25,000 nt of DNA from Chromera velia (Eukaryota; Sar; Chromeraceae), in the NCBI GenBank assembly GCA_018398765.1, contig JAHBMJ010000434.1, positions 1 through 25,000 on the forward strand. The letters are read 5' to 3'. Position 1 is the stretch's first letter. Every line of letters starts with the position of its first letter. A program made the position numbers and the translations under genes. This document shows, in pieces, positions 10,790 through 21,104 of this stretch. A model generated the notes under the pieces. The model was given only the letters and a program-made list of their open reading frames with translations. It made no database searches and had not been told where the DNA came from.

Positions 10790-13700
10790 GACAAGCGAGT
10801 CCGTTCTACACATCTGCAAAGATCGCTCAAGCAACTGCTTCTCTGGCAGGGACTAATTGTGGCTCTTGATTCCGTTAAATCCTCAACAAGTCTCTTTTTT
10901 GTATACAAAGCCACACAGACCCTGATGCAGTTAAGAGCCCTCCCTTGTTCTTTCTTCATCCTTCGCGCTGACACACATGCAGGAAAATCTACTTACAGGT
11001 TGTGGTGGTTGTAGTGGTCGTTGTAATGTTTGCAGTAGTTGTCGTTGTGGTGGTGGTAGTTGTGACGGTAGTGGTCGTGCTAGTCGTCGTGTTCAATACC
11101 GTCGTCGTGGTTGTGGTCGTCGTGTTGGCTGTTGTGGTGGTGGTGGTGGTTGTGGTGGTCACATTAGTGGTTGTAGTCGTGGTCGTGGTCGTGGTCGTGG
11201 TTGTAGTAGTGGCATTTGTCGTCGTGGTGGTTGTGGTTGCAACCGTGGTGGTTGTTGTTGTATTGACAACGCTGCCCGGGCACGTAAAGTTCGCGCCTGC
11301 ACGCGAATCATGAGGAGGGGTGAAAATGGGAACGAATAGATATGAAGGTCCAGCAGTGCATCTCAAAAAGTTCAACCTGCATGAAAAAATGGTTGTTTGC
11401 CCGCAATAGTCGAAGAAGAACAAAGCAAGCACGGAACGCACAGAGCCTGTAAAGATTGATTCTGCTGATTCAGATTGACGGACGCACCAGATCGTGAAGA
11501 AGCCTCGGAGATTGCCAGTGTCACTGCGGCCTGCAGAGAGAGACGCCAGAGGGGCATTTGTGAAGACAAAAGACAGTGGTCCTTAGCAGACTGCGAAGAC
11601 TGGAAGAGTGCAAGGGATTGAGGGACAAGGTTGAAGAGAGAGACAGAGCACAAGAGACGCTGTCTGCAGGTGGTGTGCTGCATCTTTTCCCTTAATTGGA
11701 ATTTCAGAGTCTTCTCAAAACGCATGCATGCAGAGAGAGAAAAAGAAAGAAAAGAAAAGGGACCGCTAGATAACCGACGGACGTCCAGGTCCAGATTGCC
11801 CGATGTCTTCAGGTATCCGGTGAGAGACGCCACAGAACGTTTCTGAAAGAAGCATGCATGGGGGGCAGCATGAGAGTTCACAAAACATTCTTCGTCAATC
11901 CGCTTTCTGGAGAACCAACACCACAGGCACTGTTATGCGCCTGGTTTGTGAATTGATTTTCTGTCTGCTGGCTCTTTGCCCGTGCTTTGCTGCAACCCTC
12001 TGCGGCCCTCCAGGCTTCCATTCATACGCTCGTCAAACCTTTCTTCCTCCTCTCATGTCCGCGTACACCTTCTCACTTTGTGCTGGCTTTCCCGGCCCCT
12101 GTCAGAGTCCCCTCTTCAATCCCCACGTCTCTCTGCCTGGGGAACAGTCTCTCCACTCCCGCCCTTTCATTTCACTCTTTCCCCTTCTCTGCATGTGTCT
12201 GTGTCTCTGCTCCTCTGCAGCTCCTCTGATCGATCAGCTGATGGATGCCTCTCTACGGATGCATCGCATCAAGTTGGTGTAAGGAAGGAAGAAGGCACAA
12301 ACAAATGCATGCACTGACCGACCGACCGATGTTTCAATGAGGCTCCGAAGATCTGTGCTGGAGAAGCCTGACCAGCTGCCCCCCCCTTCCCTGCAGTGAT
12401 GCAGGTCGATCGAGCAATGTGCACAAAAGGAGTGGGGCATCTTTTCCTTGTTCCTACAAACGCGATCATCGGGCAGAAATTGGAGAGAAAGGAATGCAAA
12501 CGGACAACATGCATCGACATGCGGATCCGCGGAGAGCACGTATGAAAGTCGAATCAATAGCAGAAACAAGCAACAAATATGCAGGGGCACTACGCACAAC
12601 TCTGGAGCCACGAACCTTCCCGCGGCCTTTCCGATTGCGATGAGCATGGCGGCAGCGCCTGACACATGAGGTGTTGCCATGGAGGTACCCTGCATTGTGT
12701 GTGAGTATTTTGACATGCACAACAGATTTCACTCGTCGAAACCAGGAGTGATTGTGCTTGTGTAGCATCTTGTACCGTGTGATTCCTCACTGCCACCGAC
12801 GTGTTCCAGCAAGAATAACTTTCATTGACCCATGCATTTGAGCCTCAAATACAGAGAGGCGTCCGTACTGTGCCATTTCAAGAAGGCCGTGCACGTATTA
12901 ATAAAATGCACAGCGGAGCTCTCCAGAATCAGGACAGACTCAAGGGCCCGTCGCTCCCTTTATTTTGCCCTCAGCTGCCTTGAGGCACTGACTCTTCATC
13001 TGTGTGTGCTGAAAAGGGACTGTTGGAGAAAAGTGTCAATGCATGGAACGTCTCTCTGATTGACTGACGTCCAAAATCAGGTAGAAGTTGTCGTTGTAGA
13101 TCGACAGGGACGCGATGTCGACGCCTGAAGAGAAGAGGGGAGGGGAGGGGAGGGAGCAAGGGTTTCTTTCAACACAGGCAAACGTGGAGAGAGAGAGAGT
13201 CCCAGAGTCGAATTGCAGTTTTTCCTTTTGAAGAATCGACGCACTAATTTGCTTGCAACAGAACACCTCACCAGCAGCGGATCCAACTACACATGCATAG
13301 GCACGGGCTTGATTACCTGGGGCTGCGATGTCGACGCTTGTGGGTCCAAAATTCGAGAAGGACGCGAGCGACCCTGCAGGGAGTCGAATTAAAGAATCAA
13401 TCAGCCTGGAATCAACCGTTTGATCTATCCATTGGCTCTCCCCCTCCCTTCCCGGACTGAGCAAGTGCTCACAAAGCCCTCCAGGTCGGTCGTTCATTCG
13501 ATGTGATAATTCAATTCTCTGTTCTGTCAGAAGTTGAATTAAGTGATTGATGCCATGCAGTCTCGACATGCACATCGATGGGCGGCCGGATTAACAGCAA
13601 AAAAGAAATGAGAAGGGTGGGCAGACAGGTCAGAAGATCGAAGGAAAACGTGAACGGAAAAACGGACAGAACGAAAAAAAAAGACAAAACTACAGGCAGA

Positions 13701-16700
13701 CAGGCGAAAGGATGGAGCTGATACGAGGAGTGTATCTCGAGCACGTCGGCTTTCTTTGCGTACCGTCTCTCTGATTGGCAGCGACGGACATGACGTTCAC
13801 AACATCTTTCGCATAGTCTGCACAAACACACACACAAACACGTACACATGGACCAATCACAAAGAAAACTCCATCAACATCAAAATAACAGATGATCAAC
13901 GAGCGGATGGTCATGTGTTGGCGTATTAATTCAGCTCGATACGTGCATGTGCGTAAAGAATTGTGCCCACATTTCCTTCGGCAGCATGCAGGCCGAAGGA
14001 TGCACAGAGAGAAGGACGGAATCACTTAAGGGAAGTGTTCGAAGTCGAGCGCCCTCGCAGGTCATCAACAGAGTCACTTGATGCCCCCCCCTGCTTGTCC
14101 CCAGTCTATCTATGCATTCAGAGACTCCTGCATGTACCACATGACCCTCCATTTGTCTGAACTTCAACTGACTGACTGACTGACTGACTGACTGACTGAC
14201 TGACTGACTCACTGACTCACTGACTAACTGACTGACGCACACGAAGGGTAGAAAGGGGTCGTGTCTGTGTTCAGGCCTGAGTTGCCAGCAGCACAGACGT
14301 GCAGCAGATCTGCATGAAGGCAGGTACATGCGCCAGCATAAGAGCGTCACGCACTATTCGAGCAGCCGATTGCGGGCAATCAAAACAGCATCAAATATCA
14401 CTGATAATTTTGTTTGCTTTTTCAATTGGGAATCAAGACGATATCCACTAGGACTGAGAAAATCAGACTGTTGCACAATGCCTTTCAAACAAACAAACAA
14501 ACAAATGGATGAATCAACTGCCGAACCCACGCATGCCAAGACTCACTCACCCGACGTGTCGCTGAGGGCATTGAGGAGGGACGTGCTCCCCCCCGTCCCC
14601 CCCCAGCTGTTGGAGGTGATGTTCGCTCCTGCATACCGACACACAAGAGGAAAAAGCCCAATGTGTGTCGGTGACAGAATCACACAGAAGGCAAAGGAGA
14701 TTGGAAGGCGAGAGCAAGCAGAAAGACAAAAGAAAGAAATCGGCGGGTCCGCCCAAGATGCATTTTCTTTCGAACAGAATTCTTTTTCTGTATTAATATG
14801 TATGTATTAATATTAATATGTATTCTGTATGAAAGAAAAAGCAAGCAGAAAGACAAAAGAAAGAAATCGGAGGGTCCGCCCAAGAGGGAAAAGAGAGAAA
14901 GAACAACTGCAGGGAGGCAAGAAGAAAGAATCGATAAGAAGAGAAGAGAAGAGAAGAGAATGCAGCGAAGAAAAAGGACGTCTCGTCCAGAAATCCGGGT
15001 GAAATCCTCAGACACACTTCCCCTGAAACCACAATCACAGCGCTCTTTACACTTCCACAGGTTGCCTCGCTTCTGTTGTCGCAACGCTACTTTATTCATT
15101 TCTGTCTGATCCCCCCCCCCTTTCAAGTCCCCAGACGACTTTCATTTGTTGTCTCCTCTTACCCATCGTCGCTGCGTAGTTGATCGCTGCCACTGCACCA
15201 CTCGTGAAACCCTGCACGCAACACCAAAAGAAAGACGAACAGCAGGTTATACAGCGAATGATGGTGTAGAAGTGGCTGCCTGCTATAGAGAGATAGAAGT
15301 GCACTGCTTGAGGGTAAGTATCGGCACAAACATTTCCGCAGCGGTGGGCACACAATAAGTCAGAACAGTTGCTTCATCAGCCTCATTTCAGTTCTCTACT
15401 TATGCCGTCAACTCTTTTTGCATGCGTTTGTTTTCCCTTTTTCTGGTAATGCCTTCTGTCTCTCTTCTGACGCTCCAATACTTTTTCGCAAGTTGTTTTC
15501 CTACCAAAATGCGAATCCTGTCTGTCTGTCTGTCTGTGCGCTTCGATCCCTACGACATGAAACGCCCTGCAGGCACATGGAGTCAAGGGCGCAACTAAGC
15601 TGACCCCTGAAGATCCCTGAATTCTTTTTTCTGTTTTCTTTTTTTTCCTTTTTCTTTTCTTTTTTATTTTTTTTCTTTAAGCTGACCCCTGAAGATCCCA
15701 AGAACTTCAGTGCCATGATCTTGGCACCCCAAAAGACCCCTGCAGACAGGCAGAGTCACTCTTATGATAAACAAAAAGAGGTTCATGATTGAAACAGATT
15801 GGCGATTTTCAGATTGAAACAGCAGAGGAACAAACGGTCCGTCAAAAAGGCCACAGCATCATATCAGCTTCAATAATGCACTCATTCTCTGAAATGAAAG
15901 AAAAGCGACAATCCATTCATCAAAGCGGCCCTTCAGAATTTGAGTCGGAATACAGAAACCAAACAGTGCGAGTAGGAATGCAGAAACCAAACAGTGCACC
16001 CTGATGACCCACCAGCAACATTCACGGCGTTGTTGCCTTCTGCTGCCACAGTTCCTGTGAGCACAGCATCCATACATACATACAGGAGTACATAAATCAT
16101 TGCATCCACAGTAAAAAAAAAGGCGCTTAACTCCAGGAAAAAGATGGGAGGGAGATCCGATGATTGTCGAGGACAGGGCGAAAGGACAGGCCGCCCTTTG
16201 ATTGTCGAGATCGATGGCCGGTTTCCCAATTCACACTTAGAGAGAACCTCTCCAGAGAGTCAAGTCATTTCTTCAGACTTCTTTTCAAGAGCCCAGGCAG
16301 GAGGGCCTCTGCCTCTCGAACGGAAGTCTTCTTCTTCGGCAAGACACTTGGAAGATCCATCAAGGAGATTTCCTTCTTTCTTTCAACCTCCGCCTTCACG
16401 TACCTGCACAATGAGTCCCATGGTTGACTTCGTCGCTTGGATCCGCATCGTCTGCAGGCACATTCATGCGCATGGGTGGGAATGGAACAAGATTTGAGTC
16501 TTGCATGGTTTTTCTTTGGCATCTCAAAACAGATGAAATGAACAATGAAGCGTGAATGCACATTCACAACTTTGGTCTATCGAAACGGATCCTGCCGAGT
16601 GGAAATTTGGATCAGAGATCTTTGAAAGGAGTCAACGCAGACAGAGTTCTTTTCTTCCTATCTGCCTGAACCCCTCACTGCCTTTCACATTGTTCGCTTC

Positions 16701-19410
16701 CTTCCCACACATTGATCGGAGGAGGGCCAAACCATGTGCTGCTCTCAACAGACTAACCGTTAAGAAAATCGTATCCGTAGATGTCGTCTACGTAATTGTT
16801 CCCATCGTCATCGACACCCTGCATGCATCCATGCAGAAACACCGAGAGAGAGAGACCAGATCGAGGAAAGAACGACTTCCGCGGATGATTGAGTGAGTGA
16901 ATACATGCGGGCCTTCTAAGCTGCCAGAGGAGACCTGAACAAACTTGCGGTCAGCCTGAACGAAACTGGATCAAAACACACCAGTTGAAGCTGGCCAAAA
17001 AGGAGAATGCATGCCTGAGTGGATCGGTAACGGGATCTAGAAGCCACCGGCCATGAGATCAGAGGTGACCGCACTCGAGTGGCTGCACGCAGGCACTTGA
17101 AGTATAAGGAAACCTTCATAACGACTCTAGCTCGTCTCTAGACATATCGCCAGCTTCAAGATTTCCATTTTGGCAGGCCAATTCCGAAGGCTGAAGGAAG
17201 GCATAATGAGGCAGAGGCACTCTGACATGCAGACTGACGGCAACTCCGTTCAGTTCAGCATCGTTAGTCCACATACGGCCAGCGTCGAGCAGATCCGGAT
17301 TCTGCCAGCGCACGCCTGCACCCAATGAAGGCAAAATGAGGGAGGAGTTCACACACTCACAGGACTAGATCACAAATACAAAGAACACTGGTTGCTTCGG
17401 CCATCGTGGATAAGAGAGAAGCTGTCTTGTCTGGTCAAAACCCCCATACATGACTCTTGGAGGCGATAGGGAGGTTGCATGAAGGAGGGCCGTATGTGTG
17501 CGTGGGGTGTGCGGATGTATGTACAACATCTGCAGGGAGGTCCGCAGTTTGTGCTTAATTGTACTACTGGAATATCAACAGCATGCAGCAGCGCAGGTCA
17601 GCATCATGGTTTCAAATGCACAGCTGACACACCGGTATCTATAACCGCGACGACGGGAGTGTCGGAGTCCACACCCAGCCCTGCTGGAGGGAAACAGCCC
17701 CAGGCAGTTGGAGCTGCAGACAGGAAGGCAGCATACCCGGGGCATGACTATGAGTACATCTAAGTCCAGATATACTTGTGGATGAACCTCACCGAGCTGC
17801 CAGAATTCACAGCATTCTGTTTTCTGGAGACAAGGAAAAAGGGGACAACTCAGAATATCGTCTTCTCTTGACGACAAGAAATCTCCTAGGAAATCTTCTA
17901 AAACAAGGCGCTATACTACGTGAGTGGAAAGAGAGGAGATCAGTAGATGTGCACAGAACGTACCAAAGAATAGATGACGAGTGGAAGCAGTTGGGTAAAG
18001 GAAGCAAACGGCTCTGAGGAAAGTGACGAGAAAGCCGATAGGCGCTTCTTCAAGCAATCATACGCAAGCCTTCGGAGGGACCTCTGCGCGTTGTCCTTTC
18101 ACACTGGCTGTCGAGTTCACGCAAGCACACAATTAATTCTGCCTGCAAGAATCAACCACACAGCTCCCCAACCAGCCAACCAACCGTTGATGATGCCGGT
18201 CGGGTTTGCAGACTCCGCAAGGGCCCACAGCTGGCTGTAGTACGTGTCGTCTGGGACGTAATCTGTTGGAAGGAGAGGGGGGAGTGAAACCAAAACAGAA
18301 GCACAACAAACTCAGTAATCTTTCGCACACTCCCGATCGACCAATTTTCCTAGAAGGGTCTCTTCCTCTTCGCATGCGATCAACAAAAGGGAGCGGAAGG
18401 AACAGCTGTGAAAAAGATTATCGGAGAAGGCCAAGCAAGAATATCTGATACGAGGAAACTGCACCATTCTGGCAGACTGCGGAAAAATGGGGCGAGTCCA
18501 TTTTCACAAGGCCGACTTAAAATGAAGCAGCCAAAAAGTCTGGGAAAGAGAAAAAATGAGCGATCTTTGTGAGCACGTATCCAAAAAGGGGGGCAGAGAG
18601 GACGCAAGGCCATCGAGAGGGGGAGTACGCACCTGTCTGAGTCATATTCATGACGAAGTCCTCCGACACAGACACCACCTGCAGCCAAAAGAAGGAGAGG
18701 AGTGTGAGGCCAGAGCAAAGGAAGGAAAGGCTCCACGTCAGCAGAGTTGTATGTCGTTCGTCTGTCTGTCTGTCTGTCTGTCTGTCTGTGTTTGTGTTTG
18801 TGTAAGACTTTATTTTTTTCAACGGATGAAGGTCCCGCCCTCACAGACTCACCGAGGGCGATCCCTGCAGCGACCTGAGGATTGTGTTTGCCGAGGCTGC
18901 ACACATTTTGTAGCAAGAGGACAGGTCAGCTCGAGATCAGTCCACAAAAAAGCAAACGACGGGGAAATTAGATAGAAGAGCGAGTGTGAAACAAGCAAGA
19001 AAGGCAAGTCAATCCCCACAAATCACACTTGAAGCTGTGCCTATTCAACGGTAGGAAGGAATCTCCATACTGACACCGAAAAAGATCCAAGAACGGCTCA
19101 GTGGGGGCTGGGCGGATAGAAAAAAAGAGAGCCCCTTGAGGGTGACACCGTGGAATTGGTTTGAGAGGGCCTACTCGCCCACGGCAGCGGATAGACAAGC
19201 GGGATACCGCGAGAGCGCATGGTGGAAAGAAGAAGGTGATTGTGTTTTCCGCATCATGTCGCTCGCACCTTCTGAGTCAGTCTCGACGATGTCCAGGTTC
19301 ACGACGTGGAGACGCTGCACGCTCACAGACGCACCCACAGGAGTCACTCCAGCCAGCTCTGGGGGGGGAGCGACGTTGTCGAAAATGTGCCCGTCGAAGA
19401 ATCTGCACAC

Positions 19411-19493
<83 letters not shown>

Positions 19494-21104
19494 CCCTTTC
19501 CAGTGAGCGGTTCCGGATTAGACTTCAAAGACACCCTGCCGAGTGACAGAATTCCTTCCTTCCTTCCTTCCTTCCAAATTCTGCAAAGGTAACAAAATGT
19601 GTTCTTCCTGCAGTCACCGTTTCAGCAAAGTTTCGCAGCAGCAGATGAGCAGGAGATGATTAAGGCCTCAACCCGTAGCCGTTGTGTGTGATAAGGTATA
19701 GTTGTCAGTCTAGTACCCCACCCCAGACAGCCTCAAACGGCCTTACCTGTCAACGAAAGCGCGCGCAGTTCTCTCAGGTCCCCCGGTCCGTCTTCCGGGG
19801 ACTGCAGGGACTCACACACTCATGTTTACGCAGAATGTGTATGCACACACAACACACACACGCACGGGGGGACGCGCGTACTCACACAAACACACATGCA
19901 TGTATACATACAGACACACGGGGGTGGATGGCTTTTGTCAGATGACTATAAGAAATTCAATGCAGGGACGCAGGGGCACATCACTTTGTCAATCTGCCGA
20001 TGGCTGACCAGCAGACCAGGTGCCAGGGAGTATTTTGAAATGAGCAGACGGATGGACGGAGGAGAAGAGAGATGTATTCGTGACGCAGTGATACACACAG
20101 TAGATCACAGAAGGAACGGATGAGCAAGTGAGTGGATGGAAGCGTGAATGAGAGACCGCATCCCTTGGAAAAGTCGCAAAGGAGGTCTGGATCATCGATT
20201 TCTGGCTGATTGGATGCCTCACTATGAAATGAAGTATTGGAAGAAGAAAAGGCATTCACAGAGTGGTGCAGAAAAGAAATCTTTTGATTCCCCAGCCGGA
20301 ATAAGAGAGCTTCGAGCCTGCATTCTGTTTTGCAGGTAAGGAAACAAGTGTACATTGAGCGGGCCACTTGCGTGCATTGAGAAGTGCTGAGCCAGCTGCC
20401 CGTCCAGAAAGAGAAGTGCTGCGCCAGCTGCCCGTCCAGAAAGAAAGATGCATGTGTGGAAACGTTCGCACATGTGAGGGATTCGCACTAATCTGACTGG
20501 ATAAAATGTATCATGCGCGATGTGCGGGCCTCCAAAGGTGCAGCATGCAGGCCTGGTTGGCTGGAGACTCTTGCAACGGCCAACCAGAGGATCCGTTCCC
20601 TGCATACATGCATATCGTCTGACTCGATGACTGACTGACTGACATGAGGGTTCCCACTCTTCCCAGAGGTCCCGGAAGTTCCGGTGAGCGTCTCCATTCG
20701 TCGAACGGTCTGCAAGGACATCCACAGGATGCACACAAACAGAGCAGAGGATCGAAACGTGCGTGCCATTCTTTTGCAACGTAGCTTGAGCCAGCTTTCC
20801 GCCCCAGCAACTGCACGCCTGTGGCAGGACTGACCAAGGGTTTGTGGGGGGAATGGAGAAAGTCCCAACTGCACTCTCTTGGTAGCAGCAGCTGTGGAAC
20901 GGGAGGACCTGCAGCAGTCCAAAGATCCGGATAGAGGGGTAGAGGGTCGTAAGGAGTGGGGCCCTGGGTATGCAGGAAGAGTCGCACGCATGCATGTCGA
21001 GGGATGACCTACCACTCGACCAATAGGCGTTTGCTTCCCCCCGCGTTGCAGATGAAGGGCGCGTACGAGAAAATCATGAGAACAATCAGAAAGAGAGACC
21101 ACAT
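3871..21104 (-). CDS. Membrane-anchored subtilisin-like protease with two EGF-GAIN/GPS modules (34 exons)
   Basis: I chained 34 exons by splice sites and phase (minus strand): 21104-21013, 20963-20644, 19801-19747, 19402-19269, 18896-18853, 18678-18633, 18262-18185, 17713-17633, 17315-17239, 16818-16758, 16451-16404, 16054-16013, 15739-15687, 15211-15163, 14628-14551, 14309-14241, 13817-13764, 13373-13317, 13124-13069, 12689-12616, 12390-12327, 11842-11783, 11530-11488, 11296-10997, 10670-10590, 10340-10177, 9842-9690, 9457-8352, 8008-7941, 7691-7602, 7344-7181, 6927-6775, 6599-5590, 5131-3871. The sum is 6285 nt, exactly 2094 codons plus a stop, and every junction agrees in phase. Order: signal peptide, I9-like propeptide, S8A catalytic domain, Thr-rich stalk, EGF, GAIN-like/GPS, EGF, GAIN-like/GPS, one TM helix, acidic tail inside the cell. 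The likely role is a secreted-pathway surface protease, with substrate unknown. The catalytic and downstream exons are secure. Exon 2 and the 9/10 junction (GTCAGT donor versus GTTGCC six bases earlier) are less certain. Confidence 0.85.
5590..6599 (-). other. Exon 33: GAIN-like beta domain 2
   Basis: This 1010-nt exon encodes a Ser/Thr/Val-rich domain matching module 1 in landmarks: [14 protein letters not shown] (module 1: [14 protein letters not shown]), then LSCTFFD ... [24 protein letters not shown] (module 1: [16 protein letters not shown]) and final PTYAC. It ends in phase 2 at GTGCGTG, the same place in the GPS as exon 28. It is the beta-sandwich part that in known GAIN domains holds the GPS strand. 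Confidence 0.8.
6775..7691 (-). other. Exons 30-32: EGF-like domain 2 and helical segment of module 2
   Basis: Exon 30 (7691-7602) gives [27 protein letters not shown] and exon 31 supplies the sixth Cys (TSC). Exon 31 (7344-7181, 164 nt) and exon 32 (6927-6775, 153 nt) encode Ala-rich helices ([26 protein letters not shown] ... [11 protein letters not shown]). Their lengths and phases equal those of exons 26 and 27, showing that the EGF-helix-GAIN unit was duplicated as a block. Confidence 0.88.
7941..8008 (-). other. Exon 29: GPS motif 1, cleavage residues lost
   Basis: The exon completes the GPS as [12 protein letters not shown]. The canonical form is C-N-H-L-T-x-F, with self-cleavage between Leu and Thr. 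Here His-Leu-Thr is replaced by Arg-Val-Gly, so no nucleophile is present and self-cleavage is not expected. The disulphide cysteines and the Asp-Phe after the motif are kept, so the fold may persist as a structural unit. Confidence 0.85.
8352..9842 (-). other. Exons 27-28: helical segment and GAIN-like beta domain 1
   Basis: Exon 27 (153 nt) encodes an Ala-rich helix segment ([16 protein letters not shown] ... [11 protein letters not shown]). Exon 28 (1106 nt) encodes a long Ser/Ala/Val-rich beta region with several N-glycosylation sequons. It ends with the first half of a GPS motif: CVRFD ... VWSSDGC, then LPHLSC at the exon end (phase 2 donor GTAATA). The order of parts (helical subdomain, beta subdomain, C...W..DGC...C.CN) is that of GAIN domains in adhesion GPCRs and polycystins. 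Overall GAIN assignment rests on this pattern and on similarity to module 2, not on a profile search. Confidence 0.78.
10177..10670 (-). other. Exons 25-26: EGF-like domain 1 and first helical exon of module 1
   Basis: Six cysteines of an EGF domain are spread over the junction: DPC-AAC-x4[17 protein letters not shown] (exon 25, 10670-10590) and SVSC at the start of exon 26 (10340-10177). Exon 26 then gives about 50 Ala/Glu/Gln-rich helical residues ([22 protein letters not shown]). Exon 26 is 164 nt, exactly as long as exon 31 in the second module. The intron between 25 and 26 carries a GGAT-type minisatellite. Confidence 0.88.
10530..10585. repeat. GGAT/GGGT minisatellite in intron
   Basis: Repeated GGATGGATGGGTGGCT-like units lie directly downstream (minus strand) of the EGF1 exon donor. 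Non-coding. Confidence 0.85.
10758..10787. repeat. GA dinucleotide microsatellite
   Basis: About 14 AG units in the intron between the Thr-rich exon and EGF1. A similar run lies at 7395-7419 between exons 30 and 31. Confidence 0.9.
10997..11296 (-). other. Exon 24: threonine-rich mucin-like stalk
   Basis: The exon is exactly 300 nt and encodes [10 protein letters not shown] followed by about 80 residues that are almost all Thr, broken by NA, NV, AN and LN pairs. Asn-x-Thr sequons recur (NTT, NAT, NVT, NIT). The codons ACA, ACC, ACG and ACT are mixed, so this is not just a frozen microsatellite; the protein composition appears to be kept. The expected role is a rigid, heavily O- and N-glycosylated spacer that lifts the catalytic domain off the rest of the protein. 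The opposite strand shows a Val-rich frame, which is a shadow. Confidence 0.9.
14167..14236. repeat. ACTG tetranucleotide microsatellite
   Basis: About 17 near-perfect ACTG units with a few variants lie immediately inside the donor of protease exon 16 (intron side). Because the repeat on the minus strand reads GTCAGTCAGT, it offers many cryptic GTCAGT donors next to the real one. Confidence 0.9.
14713..14884. repeat. Element locus A: 82-bp insert between 45-bp direct repeats (intron)
   Basis: A 45-bp sequence starting AGCAAGCAGAAAGAC and ending GGTCCGCCCAAG occurs at 14713-14757 and again at 14840-14884, with one mismatch. Between them, 14758-14839 is an AT-rich near-palindrome. Its left end has TTTTCTTTCGAACAGAATTC and its right end reads, on the opposite strand, TTTTCTTTCATACAGAATAC. 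It lies in the intron between protease exons 14 and 15. Confidence 0.88.
15596..15699. repeat. Element locus E: 60-bp insert between 22-bp direct repeats across an exon end
   Basis: The 22-bp TAAGCTGACCCCTGAAGATCCC occurs at 15596-15617 and at 15678-15699 (given here as TAAGCTGACCCC plus TGAAGATCCC). The right copy holds the last 13 coding bases and the donor of protease exon 13; the left copy duplicates both inside the intron. The insert 15618-15677 starts TGAATTCTTTTTTCTG and is otherwise nearly pure pyrimidine on the plus strand. It shares GAATTCTTTTT with loci A and D but lacks the full CTTTCATACAGAAT core. Confidence 0.75.
15948..15997. repeat. 28-bp-period tandem duplication in intron
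   Basis: GAATACAGAAACCAAACAG at 15948 recurs as GAATGCAGAAACCAAACAG at 15976, just beyond the donor of protease exon 12. No insert separates the copies, unlike the element loci. Confidence 0.8.
18760..18789. repeat. GTCT microsatellite
   Basis: About seven TCTG units lie in the intron between protease exons 5 and 6. Confidence 0.9.
19413..19490. repeat. Compound AC/AG dinucleotide microsatellite
   Basis: About 20 AC units run straight into about 15 AG units. On the minus strand this is a pyrimidine run followed by TG repeats next to the acceptor of protease exon 4, so length changes here could affect that splice site. Confidence 0.95.
20372..20445. repeat. About 33-bp tandem duplication
   Basis: AGAAGTGCTGAGCCAGCTGC followed by CCGTCCAGAAAG is repeated at once with one change (GAGCC to GCGCC). 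It lies in the long intron between protease exons 2 and 3 as modelled. Confidence 0.8.
21013..21104 (-). other. Exon 1: start codon and signal peptide
   Basis: ATG at 21104-21102 opens a hydrophobic leader, [21 protein letters not shown], written here as [14 protein letters not shown] plus APFICNA. It has a plausible signal-peptidase site after Asn-Ala (residues 20-21). The exon ends at a GTAGGT donor in phase 2, and the next acceptor (CCCAG at about 20966-20964) restores a frame that reaches the propeptide exons in the right phase. I chose this start over an internal ATG at 20769 (also followed by a hydrophobic stretch) because that frame leaves exon 2 in a phase that does not match exon 3. 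Confidence 0.6.

Larger units (their letters stand above)
11488..18262 (-). other. Exons 7-23: S8A subtilisin catalytic domain
   Basis: All four active-site blocks are present: VVAVIDTGV (Asp, about residue 282, exon 8 ending in the middle of the motif), VNHGTHCAG (His 340, exon 11), VCAAGNSG (oxyanion Asn 429, exon 16) and [15 protein letters not shown] (Ser 501, exon 20). Supporting blocks are [78 protein letters not shown] and VDIAAPG, plus the closing [15 protein letters not shown]. His-to-Ser spacing (161) is close to that of subtilisins. Seventeen exons of 42-81 nt carry it, almost all phase 1 or 0. With an intact triad it should be an active peptidase in the secretory pathway or at the surface. 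Confidence 0.95.
18633..20963 (-). other. Exons 2-6: prodomain (I9-like inhibitor/chaperone)
   Basis: The spliced product of exons 4-6 reads ...[15 protein letters not shown]... ...[17 protein letters not shown]..., the shape of a subtilase I9-type prodomain (beta strand, helix, then the L..L...P.V..V..D ending). Such prodomains fold the protease, inhibit it and are cut off. It ends just before the mature N-terminal segment [17 protein letters not shown] in exon 7. Exon 3 (19801-19747) is read in the frame giving ARAFVDRF across its junction, because its other frames either contain a stop or cannot join exon 4. Exon 2 (320 nt) has low-complexity Cys-containing sequence that I cannot assign; its phase fits, but its identity rests on that alone. 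Confidence 0.65.

Noticed and set aside
11002-11339. Plus-strand Val-rich and Gly/Cys-rich frames
   Set aside because: They are antisense shadows of the Thr-rich exon, which fits the exon chain on the minus strand exactly in phase.
14167-14236. ACTG run as a regulatory array
   Set aside because: Simple tetranucleotide microsatellite; similar runs occur in several introns here.
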